DNA of 53,085 bases, taken from contig NZ_VDMO01000024.1 of assembly GCF_006335125.1 (NCBI RefSeq), forward strand, positions 1-53,085, in the 5' to 3' direction. The notes beneath the pieces were generated by a model, which saw only the letters and a list, made by a program, of their open reading frames with translations, was not told the origin of the DNA and made no database searches. How positions within the stretch are numbered: the first letter of the stretch is position 1; the number at the start of each line of letters is the position of its first letter. The DNA is from Deinococcus radiopugnans ATCC 19172. GTDB taxonomy: Bacteria > Deinococcota > Deinococci > Deinococcales > Deinococcaceae. Positions 35,414 through 44,576 of the stretch are shown here, piece by piece. Made by a program: the position numbers and the translations under genes.

Positions 35414-36019
35414 CTAGCAGACCGGAGGATCAGGGTGGCCCGGCATTGACGCGCCGGGCCGCCGCAACTCGCGCAGCCACCAGTCGTCCTCTGCCCGGTT
35501 CAGCGCCGCCACCCCGCCCGGCGCAACCTCGGCGGCGCGCAGGCCCACGCACAGGCGCAGCGCGGCCAGCAGCGGTCCGGCGTGGGTGAAGGCGATCACG
35601 GTGCCCTCCTGGGGCAGGTCATTCAGCCAGCGTTGAATCCGGGCATGAAATTCATGGCCCGTCTCGCCCCCCGGCGGGCCGGTTTCACTCGTGGGCTCAC
35701 CCAGCGCGTCGATCCAGCCCCGCGGCGCGTCCCCAAATTGTGCTTCCAATTCGGCCCAGGTCCGCCCGCCCATCACGCCGAACTGGGCTTCGCAGAGCGC
35801 TGATGTGGAGACAGCGTCTGGAAATCCGGCCAGTTCCGCCGTCTGCCTGGCCCGCAGGCTGGGGGAGGTGAGGGCGAGGGCGTGGGAAGGCAGCCTCAGC
35901 CCGGCGGCCACCGCGCGGCCGGTCGGCGACAGCGGCGCGTCCTCGTCGGCGCGCGGGTAACGGCGCTCAGCGTTCGGCGCGGTGGGTGCGTGGCGCACGA
36001 GATACAGCGTGAGGGTCAA
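35414..36019 (-). CDS. cobC: Histidine phosphatase, probable alpha-ribazole phosphatase
   Basis: Protein of 201 residues. [16 protein letters not shown] carries the phosphohistidine RHA motif; [24 protein letters not shown] and [16 protein letters not shown] complete the family core with the second His. In this place between cobS and the riboswitch it should remove the 5'-phosphate of alpha-ribazole phosphate or of cobalamin phosphate. The start is a TTG at 36019 that overlaps the cobS stop (TTGA). No ATG or GTG lies before the RHA motif at a usable distance. Confidence 0.85.
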   Translation of the reverse strand: MTLTLYLVRHAPTAPNAERRYPRADEDAPLSPTGRAVAAGLRLPSHALALTSPSLRARQTAELAGFPDAVSTSALCEAQFGVMGGRTWAELEAQFGDAPRGWIDALGEPTSETGPPGGETGHEFHARIQRWLNDLPQEGTVIAFTHAGPLLAALRLCVGLRAAEVAPGGVAALNRAEDDWWLRELRRPGASMPGHPDPPVC

Positions 36020-36750
36020 CCCGTGCCCCAGGCGTAGGCGCCCAGCGCCGCCAGTTCCGCCGTGACTACGATCATGCCGTAAATGTCCCCGCTGAGGCCG
36101 CCCCCCAGCCGCCGCGCACTGAAGGACGCCACCCCCAGGCCGGCCGCCAGCGCCGCGAGCCACGCCAACCACGCTCCCGGCAGCAGCAGCGTGGGGGCCG
36201 CCAGCACCAGCGCCAGCCCGACGCGCCCCTCGCGCGAGCGTGCGCCCAGGGATTCGGGGCGGGCCGCCGGATACAGGTTCATGGGCAGCAGCAGCAGCGT
36301 GCGTGCGGCGACGGCGGCCACCAGCGGCGCGTACCACGCAATCGGCGCGGCCAGCACGCTCCACAGCGTCAGCAGGGCCAGGACGCCCGCCGCCAGTCCG
36401 AAGGCCCCGACATGCACGTCTCTCAGAATCTCCAGGCGCTGCGCCGGGGTCTTGACGGCGAACAGGGCGTCGGCGCTGTCCACCAGGCCGTCAAAATGCA
36501 GCATGCCGGTCAGGCCCAGCCACGCGCCCACCGCCAGGGCGGCCACCACGCCGCCGGGCAACGGCAACCCCAGCCACAGCAGCAGCGACACCAGTCCGCC
36601 CACCGCGTAGCCGGCCAGCGGGTAATACGCGCTGGCCCGCGCGAAATCGCCGTCCCTGACCTCGTGGATGTGCGGCAGCGGCAGGGTAGTCAAGAAGGTC
36701 AGGGCCAGGTGGCCGGCGCGCAGTTGGGGCGATTTCTCCCATCGCCTCAT
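36016..36750 (-). CDS. cobS: Adenosylcobinamide-GDP ribazoletransferase
   Basis: Protein of 244 residues, polytopic. It joins alpha-ribazole to adenosylcobinamide-GDP in the membrane. Motifs: [10 protein letters not shown] at the start, [37 protein letters not shown] (acidic catalytic region) and [17 protein letters not shown] near the end. ATG 36750 has GGAG five bases ahead and starts the normal N-terminus. The open frame continues further up but without family similarity. First gene of the cobS-cobC pair. Confidence 0.92.
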   Translation of the reverse strand: MRRWEKSPQLRAGHLALTFLTTLPLPHIHEVRDGDFARASAYYPLAGYAVGGLVSLLLWLGLPLPGGVVAALAVGAWLGLTGMLHFDGLVDSADALFAVKTPAQRLEILRDVHVGAFGLAAGVLALLTLWSVLAAPIAWYAPLVAAVAARTLLLLPMNLYPAARPESLGARSREGRVGLALVLAAPTLLLPGAWLAWLAALAAGLGVASFSARRLGGGLSGDIYGMIVVTAELAALGAYAWGTG

Positions 36751-37241
36751 AGGAACTCCAATTGAATCACGAGCGAGAATGGCGAACCCCTGAAAAGACG
36801 ATCGGTGGCGTCGGAAGCACCTTCGCCCGAGGGAGCGGCAAGGCCTGGGAATTCTATCCTGGGCCTGCCACAACACCGGGACGTCCTTCTTCCGCCGCCA
36901 TTCCTATCCATCAGGCAGGTCAGTTCCGGCGCGTTCCGCCGTCATGGGTGAAGGCGGGACTGGGCGTGAGGCCGCAACGTCCGGCGCCGCCAGCCGCCCA
37001 CCCGAATTCAGGCTCGCTCGGGCCTGGGGGACACCGGTGGTCAGCTTCTCCATCACGGCGCGTTTCTGGCTGGGCGAGCCGACGTGCCCCATTCACACTG
37101 TCCAGTCGCCGGGACGCAGACCACAGGCAGACCTCAACATCCCATGAGTCTTCGTGGAGCCAGATGCCGGACAGCCCTCATCCGGGTTTCGTAGCCTGAG
37201 GCACAGCCGCACGGCCTCACTTCGTTGAAAGGATTTTTTCC
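36751..37241. other. Intergenic region between cobS and the MBL hydrolase gene
   Basis: Divergent promoters for cobS (minus) and the MBL gene (plus) must lie here. I see no supported gene. TAGCCT at 37192-37197 could be a -10 for the plus gene, giving a leader of about 40 bases that ends in AAAGGA before ATG 37242. No second cobalamin riboswitch was found ahead of cobS. Confidence 0.4.
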
Positions 37242-38186
37242 ATGCCCCAACGCCCTGTTCAGCCCCTCACTCCCTTTGACCCGCCGCCGTCCCCCCTCGG
37301 TGGCACCCAGGTGCTGCGGCCCGACCTCGTCCGCGTGCGCCTGCCGCTGGTCAACGCTTACCTGATGGGGTTGCCCGGTGAACCCTGGGTTCTGCTGGAC
37401 GCAGGCGTCCCGGGCACCGCCGGTCTGATTCGTGCGGCGGCGAAAAAACACCACGCAGACACCCCTCCCCGCGCTATTGTGCTGACGCACGGACACCTGG
37501 ACCATATTGGGGGGCTGCGGGCCTTGCTCAGGACCTGGCCGGTGCCGGTCTACGCTCATCCGGCAGAACTGCCGCACCTGACCGGACAGGTGCCGTACCC
37601 GTTCCCCGATCCCACGGTCGGCGGCGTGATGAGCGCGCTCTCACCCATTTTTGTCCCGGGGCCCTTTGATTTCAGACCGCACATGCAGGCGCTGCCCGCG
37701 ACGGGCGAGGTGCCTGTCCTGCCGGAGTGGCGCTGGTTGCACACGCCGGGCCATACCGCTGGGCACGTCTCGTTGTGGCGTGCGCGTGACCGCACCCTGC
37801 TCGTCGGCGACGTGTTCGTGACCACGCGGCAGGAGTCGGTGACGGGGGCTTTCACGCAACAGCCCACGCTGGTTCACCGTCCTCCCGCGTACTACACCCC
37901 CAACTGGGACGCGGCGCGCGCGTCGGTGCGGGCGCTCGCGGATCTGCGGCCCGCCCTGGTCGCCACCGGGCATGGACATCCCATGCCGGAAGAACAGATG
38001 GCGGACGAGTTGCAGACGCTCGCTCGCCATTTCGACGAGGTGGCCCGCCCCCGACATGGGTGGTACGTGAGTCACCCCGTGCCTGTGGGTCTGCCGCAGC
38101 CCGGTCCGGATGTCCTGAAGCGGCTCGTGCTGGGCGGGCTCGCCGCTGCGAGCGCCCTCTTGCTGCTCAACCGTTGGCACCGCTGA
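37242..38186 (+). CDS. MBL-fold metallo-hydrolase
   Basis: Protein of 314 residues. The zinc site THGHLDHIGG (H83, H85, D87, H88), a second His block HTPGHTAGHVSLWR, LLVGDVFVTT (bridging Asp) and LVATGHGHPM near residue 245 form a complete metallo-beta-lactamase active site. The C-terminus has a hydrophobic stretch (LVLGGLAAASALLLLN) that may anchor it to the membrane. The family includes glyoxalase II-like and lactonase-like enzymes; the substrate is not predictable. AAAGGA precedes ATG 37242. It is followed by a hairpin and then by convergent DUF4142 DNA. Confidence 0.85.
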   Translation: MPQRPVQPLTPFDPPPSPLGGTQVLRPDLVRVRLPLVNAYLMGLPGEPWVLLDAGVPGTAGLIRAAAKKHHADTPPRAIVLTHGHLDHIGGLRALLRTWPVPVYAHPAELPHLTGQVPYPFPDPTVGGVMSALSPIFVPGPFDFRPHMQALPATGEVPVLPEWRWLHTPGHTAGHVSLWRARDRTLLVGDVFVTTRQESVTGAFTQQPTLVHRPPAYYTPNWDAARASVRALADLRPALVATGHGHPMPEEQMADELQTLARHFDEVARPRHGWYVSHPVPVGLPQPGPDVLKRLVLGGLAAASALLLLNRWHR

Positions 38187-38220
38187 AGGGCAGGGCCTGC
38201 CAGGACAGGGAACGCGGACC

Positions 38221-38262
38221 CGTCAAAGCCTGCGTCTCTCGCTCACCCCGCAGGCCTTGACG
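38221..38262. terminator. Hairpin between convergent genes
   Basis: CGTCAAAGCCTGCG (38221-38234) pairs, with one mismatch, with CGCAGGCCTTGACG (38249-38262). A second, weaker stem follows at 38268-38301 (CTGGCCACCA with TGGTGACCAG). Both lie between the converging MBL and DUF4142 genes, so they may stop transcription from either side. Confidence 0.5.
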
Positions 38263-38325
38263 CGGCACTGGCCACCAATCCTCACGGGGGCTGGTGACCA
38301 GTCTGGGCTGTGATGGAGCGCCAGG

Positions 38326-38874
38326 TTACTCGTCCGGCAAGCCCTGGGCCATCTCCAAGTGTCCGGCCACGATGGGCTGCGTCTTGGCCGCGTAGGCCAG
38401 CGCGTCAGCATCCTGACCAAAGCTGCGGTACGTCTTGATCAGCGTCAACGTCAGGTCATGCCCCGCCACCTGCACCTTCTTGTACTCGGCGTCAAAGGCC
38501 GCGCCGGACAGCGTGGACAGCTTGTCGCCCTGCACGCGCTGATCGGCTCCTGGCCTGTCGGTCAGCTTGGTCCCTTTCCTGGCCGCCAGCGCGTTCGGCT
38601 GGTCCTGGGCCCTGGTGTGATCGGTGATCATCTTCTGGGCGTAGGCCCGCACGGCCGCGTTGCCACTCTTCCGCAGGGCCAGGTGTGAGGTGGCGATCTC
38701 GGCCAGGTTGCTCATGCCGGCCACCTCCATAAACAGTACGTCGGTGCTGGTGCTGGTCTGGGCGGTGGACACGCCTGAAGTCATCGCCGCAGGCCCCGCG
38801 CCACCGGCGGCGGCCATGGGCAGGCACAGGGCGAGGGTGGTGAGTACGACGGCGGGTCTGGAACACTTGAACAG
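38326..38874 (-). CDS. DUF4142 exported protein, CTG start
   Basis: Protein of 182 residues if read from CTG 38874. DUF4142 core: TDVLFMEVAGMSNLAEIATS, HLALRKSGNAAVRAYAQKMI, TDHTRAQDQPNALAARKG and FDAEYKKVQVAGHDLTLTLI. The family is ferritin-like in helical packing and found in periplasms of stress-tolerant bacteria. The first in-frame ATG (38817) would remove the signal peptide and has no ribosome site. The CTG is preceded by AGGAGG at 7 bases and yields FKCSRPAVVLTTLALCLPMA, a proper signal. It precedes a convergent MBL gene, and manganese catalase lies just upstream in the same direction. Confidence 0.75.
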   Translation of the reverse strand: MFKCSRPAVVLTTLALCLPMAAAGGAGPAAMTSGVSTAQTSTSTDVLFMEVAGMSNLAEIATSHLALRKSGNAAVRAYAQKMITDHTRAQDQPNALAARKGTKLTDRPGADQRVQGDKLSTLSGAAFDAEYKKVQVAGHDLTLTLIKTYRSFGQDADALAYAAKTQPIVAGHLEMAQGLPDE

Positions 38875-38951
38875 GGATGGTCCTCCTGAAAAGTGGGCTT
38901 AAGTCAAGGAAAAAACTGTTTGAAAGCGGCCTTTTCCTGCGGTTGACAGCT

Positions 38952-39800
38952 TCATTTGTGGTCTGCCGCCCCTTCCATCTGCTGCTTTTCGGCATACGCC
39001 TGGGGCATCGGGGGGGCCAGCTTCGGCTCCTCACCCATCGGCTGGACCGCATTCAGACGGAATTCGCCCAGACCGTCCAGCGACTCGCCCTGCGTCCAGC
39101 GGCCCGTCGGGAGGTCCACCCCGTCGACGCCGGTAAAGAAATAGTCGTAGCTGACCTTGCGCAGTTCCTCTTCCACCGGGAAGGAATTGGGGATGGGCAG
39201 GGTGCCTTTGTGACCGCCGAGTTCCTCGATCACGGCCAGCCACTGTTGCTGGTGCATGGTGTCGCGCGCGATCAGGAAACGCAGCATGTCCTTCATGCCC
39301 GGATCGTCGGTGGCCTCGAACAACCGGCAGGCCAGCGCGCGGCCCGTGGCCTCGGCGGTCACGTTGGCGTACATGTCGGCGGCCAGATTGCCACTCGCGT
39401 AGACGTGCGAACCATTGAACGGCACGCCGTTGGCATCCGAGGCCAGGGCGGCCATGCCCGCCGAGAGGTACTGGCGCGGATCCATGCCGCCCATCAGCGC
39501 CTCCACCACCGGGTTGTCGGCCGCCATCTGGTCCTTGAGCCGGGAGGGGGCGCCCTCCAGGTTCAGGGCCACGGCGGTGGCCAGCATCTCGATGTGGCCG
39601 ATTTCCTCGGTGCCGGTGGACATCAGCATATTGCGGTACTTGGCCGGACCACGCGCGCCGAAGGCCTGGAACAGGTATTGCAGGCACACGCGCATCTCGC
39701 CTTCCACGCCGCCGATGGCCTGCTGAAGCAGGCGGGCAAAGCGGGGATCGGGGGTATCGACCCGGACGGTGTACTGCAGCTTGTTGTCGTAATAGAACAT
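38952..39800 (-). CDS. Manganese catalase
   Basis: Protein of 282 residues, typical of the non-haem catalase family. It breaks down hydrogen peroxide with a dinuclear Mn site. Ligands are visible at the expected positions: E35 (GGVEGEM), E66 and H69 (GTEEIGHIEM), E150 (VTAEATGR) and H183 (RDTMHQQQW). ATG 39800 with GGGAGG ahead begins the family N-terminus MFYYDNKLQYTV; the longer frame upstream is not supported. Followed after 77 bases by the DUF4142 gene on the same strand; the two could share a stress-related transcript. Confidence 0.93.
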   Translation of the reverse strand: MFYYDNKLQYTVRVDTPDPRFARLLQQAIGGVEGEMRVCLQYLFQAFGARGPAKYRNMLMSTGTEEIGHIEMLATAVALNLEGAPSRLKDQMAADNPVVEALMGGMDPRQYLSAGMAALASDANGVPFNGSHVYASGNLAADMYANVTAEATGRALACRLFEATDDPGMKDMLRFLIARDTMHQQQWLAVIEELGGHKGTLPIPNSFPVEEELRKVSYDYFFTGVDGVDLPTGRWTQGESLDGLGEFRLNAVQPMGEEPKLAPPMPQAYAEKQQMEGAADHK

Positions 39801-40536
39801 CGGTGACCTCCCAGGAAAAGACGCACCACCTGTCATGGAGCGTAGACCGTCATTACACGGCGGTCTCCCAGGCCCACCGTGAGTCTGACCTTGAGCGCGC
39901 CAGAAGCTGACCTTCACGGGGTCTTCCACTCACTCTCAGCCTGCTGGCCGCGCGCTGGCGTGACACTGACCGCGTGGAGCAGAACCTTCTCCTCCCGCAA
40001 CACAGGGTCATTCAGGAACGTGCCTATGAACCGCAAAATTAGGCCTCAAGTGGCCGCAGGTTGGGTCCAGAGAAGGGGCGAGTGACGCCAGGGCGGGATT
40101 GCGGTGGTTCACCCCTCGCGTGGAGGCGAAGTAACGCCTAACCCGTTCAGGTAAGGTGGTCCCGGACCACATGCAAAAAACTTCCGCGAGGCGGCGGAGG
40201 TGGTCAGGCGCCATCCACCCGGGGGTGAGAGGGATGGGGAGCCACGGCATCACGCCCAGGGTCTTCGCTCCCGCCTTCATATTTTGGCCGCCGCTGACGG
40301 GCCGAGGCCCTCCCGATTCAGCGCCGTCTCAACCGCGGCTCTTGCCTTTGTGCCCGTCTCCCGCGCCGGCTTTTCCAGGATGCCCAGCCGCACCGGGCGG
40401 CGGCGGTCCCGACCACGCGGGGGTCCCGTGTGTCACCCACAGCGGGCGACTGCACCCCACTGATCCGTCAGCCGACAGCTTCAGGGGACTTCGGCCAAAC
40501 TTGACTATTCCACTCGGATTAATTTAGCTTAGGGCC
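39801..40536. other. Long intergenic region before the iron operon
   Basis: No gene is supported in these 736 bases. A minus-strand frame at 40008-40280 shows no family. An imperfect palindrome CCTAACC...GGTAAGG near 40137-40156 may be a regulator site for metal-dependent control, but one arm has a mismatch. The right end carries the promoter of the iron-siderophore operon. Confidence 0.35.
40501..40530 (+). promoter_or_regulatory. Promoter of the iron-siderophore operon
   Basis: TTGACT at 40501-40506, an 18-base spacer and TAGCTT at 40525-40530, followed by 6 bases and GTG 40537. The gap predicts that the RNA begins at the start codon (leaderless). The AT-rich stretch GGATTAATTTAGCTTAGG overlapping the -10 might be a metal-repressor site, but no clear palindrome was seen. 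Confidence 0.6.
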
Positions 40537-41514
40537 GTGAACCGATCTGTCCTCCTGCTGACCCTGGCGCTGGCGCCCGTTGCCGCCGCCCAGACCCAGC
40601 CTCAAAACACCCAGACCGCAACGACGCTAACCCTCAAGCACGACGAGGGCACCACTACCGTGAAGAAAAACCCGCAGCGCATCGTGGTGATGGACGAGGA
40701 GGCCCTGGGCTGGATGTTCGCGCTGGGGCTGGGTGACCGCGTGGTGGGGCTGGCGAGCAGCTACCTCTCGCCCACCGAGATCAGCGGCGGCAAGCTCAAG
40801 CCGGCCGTGCTGAAGGCAGGCTTCTACGCGCGCGGCCAGCTGAACAATCCCGCGTATGTGGGCAGCTGGACGGCCCCCAGCCTGGAAACCATCCTGGCGC
40901 TGAAGCCCGATCTGATTGTCCGCCTGACCTGGGACGGCAACCAGAACTACGACAAACTCAGTAAAATCGCCCCCACCGTGGGCTACGAGGAGGGCGGCCA
41001 GGGCTTCTGGCAAAAGGGCCTGCGTGACCTGGCCCGCGTGTTCGGCCGGCAGGTGCAGGCCGAGCAGGTGATCAAGGGCGCGGCGGACGTCAGCCGCAGC
41101 AACGCCCGCAAATTGCAGGCGGCGGGCGTGTTCAGGAAGTTCGACAAGGTGGTGGTGCTGGCCCCCTTCAGCGGCGGCAACACCTGGGCCTACAGCCGGG
41201 TGCGCCTGATCGACGACCTGCGGGCGCTGGGCTTCAAAGATGGCCTGAACGTCGGCACGGCCACGCTGGGCGTCGGGGCGCAGATCAGCGACGAGGCGCT
41301 GCTGGGCATCGACAAGAAGACGCTGGTGGTGCTGTTTCCCCCCGGCGGTCAGTACAACGGCGCGGACGCCTTCTTAAAGACCCCGGTGGGCCAGCGCCTC
41401 AAGGCCCAGAGCGTGCTGTACACCCCCGAGGCCTTCAGCCCGTATTCCGGCCCGCTGACCTCGGTTCGCAACAGCACCGAGGTCACGCGCCTGATTCTGG
41501 AGAAACTCAAGTGA
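40537..41514 (+). CDS. Iron-siderophore ABC transporter substrate-binding protein
   Basis: Protein of 325 residues with signal peptide [16 protein letters not shown]. FepB/FecB-type periplasmic fold: [75 protein letters not shown]. This family binds ferric siderophores or haem. GTG 40537 follows a leaderless promoter. Its stop overlaps the next gene, a second binding protein. All operon features point to iron uptake, but the exact ligand is not known. Confidence 0.85.
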   Translation: MNRSVLLLTLALAPVAAAQTQPQNTQTATTLTLKHDEGTTTVKKNPQRIVVMDEEALGWMFALGLGDRVVGLASSYLSPTEISGGKLKPAVLKAGFYARGQLNNPAYVGSWTAPSLETILALKPDLIVRLTWDGNQNYDKLSKIAPTVGYEEGGQGFWQKGLRDLARVFGRQVQAEQVIKGAADVSRSNARKLQAAGVFRKFDKVVVLAPFSGGNTWAYSRVRLIDDLRALGFKDGLNVGTATLGVGAQISDEALLGIDKKTLVVLFPPGGQYNGADAFLKTPVGQRLKAQSVLYTPEAFSPYSGPLTSVRNSTEVTRLILEKLK

Positions 41515-42455
41515 GGGTCCTTCAAATGGGGCTGGCACTGGCCCTGCTGGGCGGCCTGGGGCTGTCGGCCTCGGCCCAGACGGCGCCCTGCAAGGGGCAG
41601 ACGGTCACGCACGCCATGGGGCAGACCTGTGTGTCGGGCGTCCCCAAACGCGTGGTGGCGCTGGAGTGGGCCTACGCCGAGGACGTGCTGGCGCTGGGCG
41701 TGCAGCCGGTCGGGGTGGCCGACATCAAGGGGTACAACGAGTACGTCAGGATTCCGGTCACGCTTGCGGCGGGCGTGCAGGACGTCGGCACCCGCCAGCA
41801 GCCCAGCCTGGAGAAATTGCGGGCGCTCAAACCCGATCTGATCCTCACCACCAGGTTGCGCGCCGCCCAGAATTACCCCCAGCTCGCGGCCATCGCCCCC
41901 ACCCTGGTCTTCGACACCTACGGCGGCGAATCTCAGTACGGCGAGATGCGCTCGACCTTCAGCGTGATCGCCGGGGCGCTGGGGCGAAGCAGCACGGCGC
42001 GGCAGGTGCTGAGCAATCTGGACGCGCGCCTCGACCGGGTGCGGGGTGACCTGAAGGCGGCGGGGCGCGGGGGCGAGGGCTTCGTGTTCGCGCAGGCCTA
42101 CACCGGGGGCGGCGGCACGCCCACCATGCGGCTGTTCACCAAGAACAGCATGGTCAGCCAGATCCTGGAGCGGCTGGGCCTGGTCAACGCCTGGAAGGCC
42201 CAGCCGCAGCCCTACGGCTTCACCGAGGTCAGCCTGGAAGCCCTGGCCGGACTGAACACGAAAAACTTCCTGTACGTGACCCAGAAGGAAGACGCCGTAT
42301 TCGCCGCGCCCAGCATCAAACCGCTGTGGCAGGGGCTGCCGTTCGTGAAGGCCGGCCGCGCCTACGCCCTGGACGAGCGCACCTGGACGTTTGGCGGCCC
42401 GCTGAGCGCCCTGACGCTGGCGAACGGCATCCGCGACCGGCTGCTGGGGCGCTAG
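41511..42455 (+). CDS. Second siderophore-type substrate-binding protein
   Basis: Protein of 314 residues if read from GTG 41511 (overlapping the previous stop as GTGA; ATG 41526 is an alternative). Signal segment [18 protein letters not shown]. FecB-type blocks: [59 protein letters not shown]. Two Cys residues lie near the mature N-terminus ([15 protein letters not shown]). Two different binding proteins in one operon with one permease-ATPase set suggest a wider or two-step ligand range; this is inference. Confidence 0.85.
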   Translation: MRVLQMGLALALLGGLGLSASAQTAPCKGQTVTHAMGQTCVSGVPKRVVALEWAYAEDVLALGVQPVGVADIKGYNEYVRIPVTLAAGVQDVGTRQQPSLEKLRALKPDLILTTRLRAAQNYPQLAAIAPTLVFDTYGGESQYGEMRSTFSVIAGALGRSSTARQVLSNLDARLDRVRGDLKAAGRGGEGFVFAQAYTGGGGTPTMRLFTKNSMVSQILERLGLVNAWKAQPQPYGFTEVSLEALAGLNTKNFLYVTQKEDAVFAAPSIKPLWQGLPFVKAGRAYALDERTWTFGGPLSALTLANGIRDRLLGR

Positions 42456-42457
42456 GG

Positions 42458-43417
42458 ATGACCGTACAGACCCGTGCCCCCCGCCTGCAGCTGTGCGCCG
42501 ACGCCTCGCTGGCCGCCGGGGAAGACCCAATCGGCACCGCGCCCCACTGGCAGGAGGTCACCGTGCTGGAGCTGGACGTGCCGGTGTGGGCGCGCCTGCG
42601 CGACGTGGCGAACTGGACGCCAGAGCAGAGCGGCGTCTTCGAGCGCCTGCGCGGCCGGGTGGAGGCGTCGGGCGCGGGCTTCGGCCTGCTGATGAGCGCC
42701 CCGGCGCGGGCGGGGGCACCGCTGCGGGTGCGGCACTATGTCCGCCAGCACGGGGGCTTCGTCCGCCGCGACTACGCCAGCGATCTGCCCCAGACCGAGT
42801 GGGCGCGCGGCCTGACCGACACGCTGCTGGAACCCCAGAATCTCAGGGGCTGGCGGCCCGCCGAGGCCCCAAGCTCCGGCCCGGATCTGCACGTCTGCAC
42901 CCACGGCACGGTGGACGCCGCCTGCGGACGCTACGGCGTGCCGGTGTACGCGGCGCTGCAGGCGGCGGGGCTGCGCTCGTGGCGCACCGGGCATTTCGGC
43001 GGCCACCGCTTTGCCGCCACCGCCGTCGACCTGCCGGGCGGCCTCCTGTGGGCGCACCTGAGTCCCGAGCTGGCCGTGCGGGTGGCCCGCCGCGAGGTGC
43101 ATCCCGCCGAGGTGGCCGCGAATCTGCGCGGCTTCGCCGGGTTGCCCCCGCTGGCGCAGGTGGTCGACCGCGAACTGCTGATCCGTTCCGGCTGGGACTG
43201 GCTGCGCGCGGGACGCTGGGCGGAGGTCTCTGGAGAGACTGTCACCCTGCACTTCGAGCTGGACGGCGTCAGGGGCACGGCCCACGCCGAGGTCACGCCC
43301 GCCCCCTCCCTGCAACTGCCCGGTTCCAGCCACAAGCCCGCCCTGGGCGACGTCAAGCAGTGGCGGATGGGCGAGGTCAGCGTGGAGGTCTCCGCGCCCG
43401 CGCAGGCCACGGCTTGA
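42458..43417 (+). CDS. Sucrase/ferredoxin-like family protein
   Basis: Protein of 319 residues. LHVCTHGTVDAACGRYGVPV is the signature of the Suc_Fer-like family, a thioredoxin-like fold with Cys and His residues that can hold a 2Fe-2S cluster. GHFGGHRFAATAVDLPGGLL follows. The N-terminal half is strand-rich (VTVLELDVPVWARLRDV). Placed between the binding proteins and the permeases, it may act in the cytoplasm as a reductase that frees iron from imported ferric siderophore; this role is inferred. ATG 42458 lies three bases after the previous stop. Its stop overlaps the TTG start of the permease. Confidence 0.8.
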   Translation: MTVQTRAPRLQLCADASLAAGEDPIGTAPHWQEVTVLELDVPVWARLRDVANWTPEQSGVFERLRGRVEASGAGFGLLMSAPARAGAPLRVRHYVRQHGGFVRRDYASDLPQTEWARGLTDTLLEPQNLRGWRPAEAPSSGPDLHVCTHGTVDAACGRYGVPVYAALQAAGLRSWRTGHFGGHRFAATAVDLPGGLLWAHLSPELAVRVARREVHPAEVAANLRGFAGLPPLAQVVDRELLIRSGWDWLRAGRWAEVSGETVTLHFELDGVRGTAHAEVTPAPSLQLPGSSHKPALGDVKQWRMGEVSVEVSAPAQATA

Positions 43418-44433
43418 CCACCAAGGCCCTGCAGCCGCCACGCCCGCGCCTCTCCGGGCGGGTGCTGGCGTTTGTGCTGGCCGCGCTGCTGCTGCTGCTG
43501 GCGCTGCTGGCGTCGTTGGCGCTGGGAGCCAGTGAGATTTCGCTGGCGGGCGTGGCCCGGCTGCTGTTGGCCCCCGACGACAGCACCGACAGTCTGGTGG
43601 TTCACGCGCTGCGGCTGCCGCGCACGCTGGTGGCCGGGCTGGCCGGGGCGGCGCTGGCGGTGTCGGGGCTGCTGCTGCAGGGCGTGACCCGCAACCCGCT
43701 GGCCGATCCGGGCATTCTGGGCGTGGAGGCGGGTGGGGCCTTTGCCATTCTGGTGATGGTGGTGTTCTTTCCCACCGCGCCCGCCGCGCTGTTCGTGCCG
43801 GCCGCCTTCGTGGGCGGGGCGCTGGCGGCGGCGGCAGCCTACGGGGCCGCCCGCAGCGTGGGCCTGACGCCGCTGCGGCTGGCGCTGGCCGGGGTGGCGG
43901 TGGCCTACCTGCTGGGCGCGGCCACCCGCGCGGTGCAGATCCTGTTCGAGACCCGCGCCCAGGGCGCGCTGTTCGCGCTGTCCGGCTCGGTGGCGGGGCG
44001 CACCTGGGAGCAGCTGTGGCAGGTGGCGCCGTGGCTGGGGCTGGGGCTGATCGCCGCGCTGCTGCTGGCCCCGCGCGTCAACGTGCTGGCCCTGGGCGAC
44101 GACATCGCCAGCAGCCTGGGCACCCGCACCGCCCGCGACAGCGCCGTGATCACCGCGCTGGGCGTGCTGCTGGCCGCCGCCTCGGTCAGCGTGGTGGGGC
44201 CGATCGGCTTCGTGGGCCTGGTCGTGCCGCACGCCGCCCGCGCCGTGATGGGCGCCGATCACCGCCTGAGCCTGCCGCTCGCGGCGCTGCTGGGCGCGGC
44301 CCTGCTGATCTGCGCCGACATCGCCGCCCGCCTGATCGACAAACCCGCCGAGACCCCGGTGGGCATTCTGGTGGCCGCCGCCGGGGCGCCTTTTTTCGTG
44401 CTGCTGGCACGGCGCCTCGGGCGGGGCCGCTGA
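43414..44433 (+). CDS. FecCD-family iron ABC transporter permease, first
   Basis: Protein of 339 residues, about nine or ten membrane helices. Family signatures: LRLPRTLVAGLAGAALAVSG, LLLQGVTRNPLADPGILGVE, the coupling region LGTRTARDSAVITALGVLLA and GPIGFVGLVVPHAARAVMGA. The start is TTG 43414, overlapping the stop of the preceding gene (TTGA); no ATG fits better. It should pair with the second permease to form the membrane channel for the ferric siderophore. Confidence 0.88.
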   Translation: MTTKALQPPRPRLSGRVLAFVLAALLLLLALLASLALGASEISLAGVARLLLAPDDSTDSLVVHALRLPRTLVAGLAGAALAVSGLLLQGVTRNPLADPGILGVEAGGAFAILVMVVFFPTAPAALFVPAAFVGGALAAAAAYGAARSVGLTPLRLALAGVAVAYLLGAATRAVQILFETRAQGALFALSGSVAGRTWEQLWQVAPWLGLGLIAALLLAPRVNVLALGDDIASSLGTRTARDSAVITALGVLLAAASVSVVGPIGFVGLVVPHAARAVMGADHRLSLPLAALLGAALLICADIAARLIDKPAETPVGILVAAAGAPFFVLLARRLGRGR

Positions 44434-44455
44434 TCTTTTCGCTTCGAGGTTCACC

Positions 44456-44572
44456 ATGAGAATAAAACTTCCCCTTCAATCGGCACTCGCCCCCAAATCG
44501 GCGCTCGTTGCCCTGTCCGCCCTCGCGCTGCTGCCCGACACCGCGCCCCCCGCCGCCTTCCGGGACCGGTGA
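44456..44572 (+). CDS. 38-residue ORF between the two permeases
   Basis: ATG 44456 has GAGG 7 bases ahead and opens a frame with basic start MRIKLPLQSALAPKSALVAL, then SALALLPDTAPPAAFRDR and a stop 4 bases before the GTG start of the next permease. The hydrophobic centre could be a short membrane helix or the leftover signal peptide of a lost binding protein. It might only serve to couple translation into permease two. There is no homologue I can name. Confidence 0.45.
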   Translation: MRIKLPLQSALAPKSALVALSALALLPDTAPPAAFRDR

Positions 44573-44576
44573 TGCG

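Noticed and set aside
36880..36960. Possible second cobalamin riboswitch ahead of cobS (minus strand shows GACCTGCCTG)
   Set aside because: Only this short piece resembles a B12 box; the other conserved blocks are missing and the order is wrong.
37178..37197. TCATCC followed by 8 bases and TAGCCT ahead of the MBL gene
   Set aside because: The second repeat 11 bases upstream is absent and the gap is 8, not 9, so it does not belong to the direct-repeat promoter set.
40008..40280. Minus-strand frame of 90 codons upstream of the iron operon
   Set aside because: Looks slightly protein-like, but no family, start signal or partner gene supports it.
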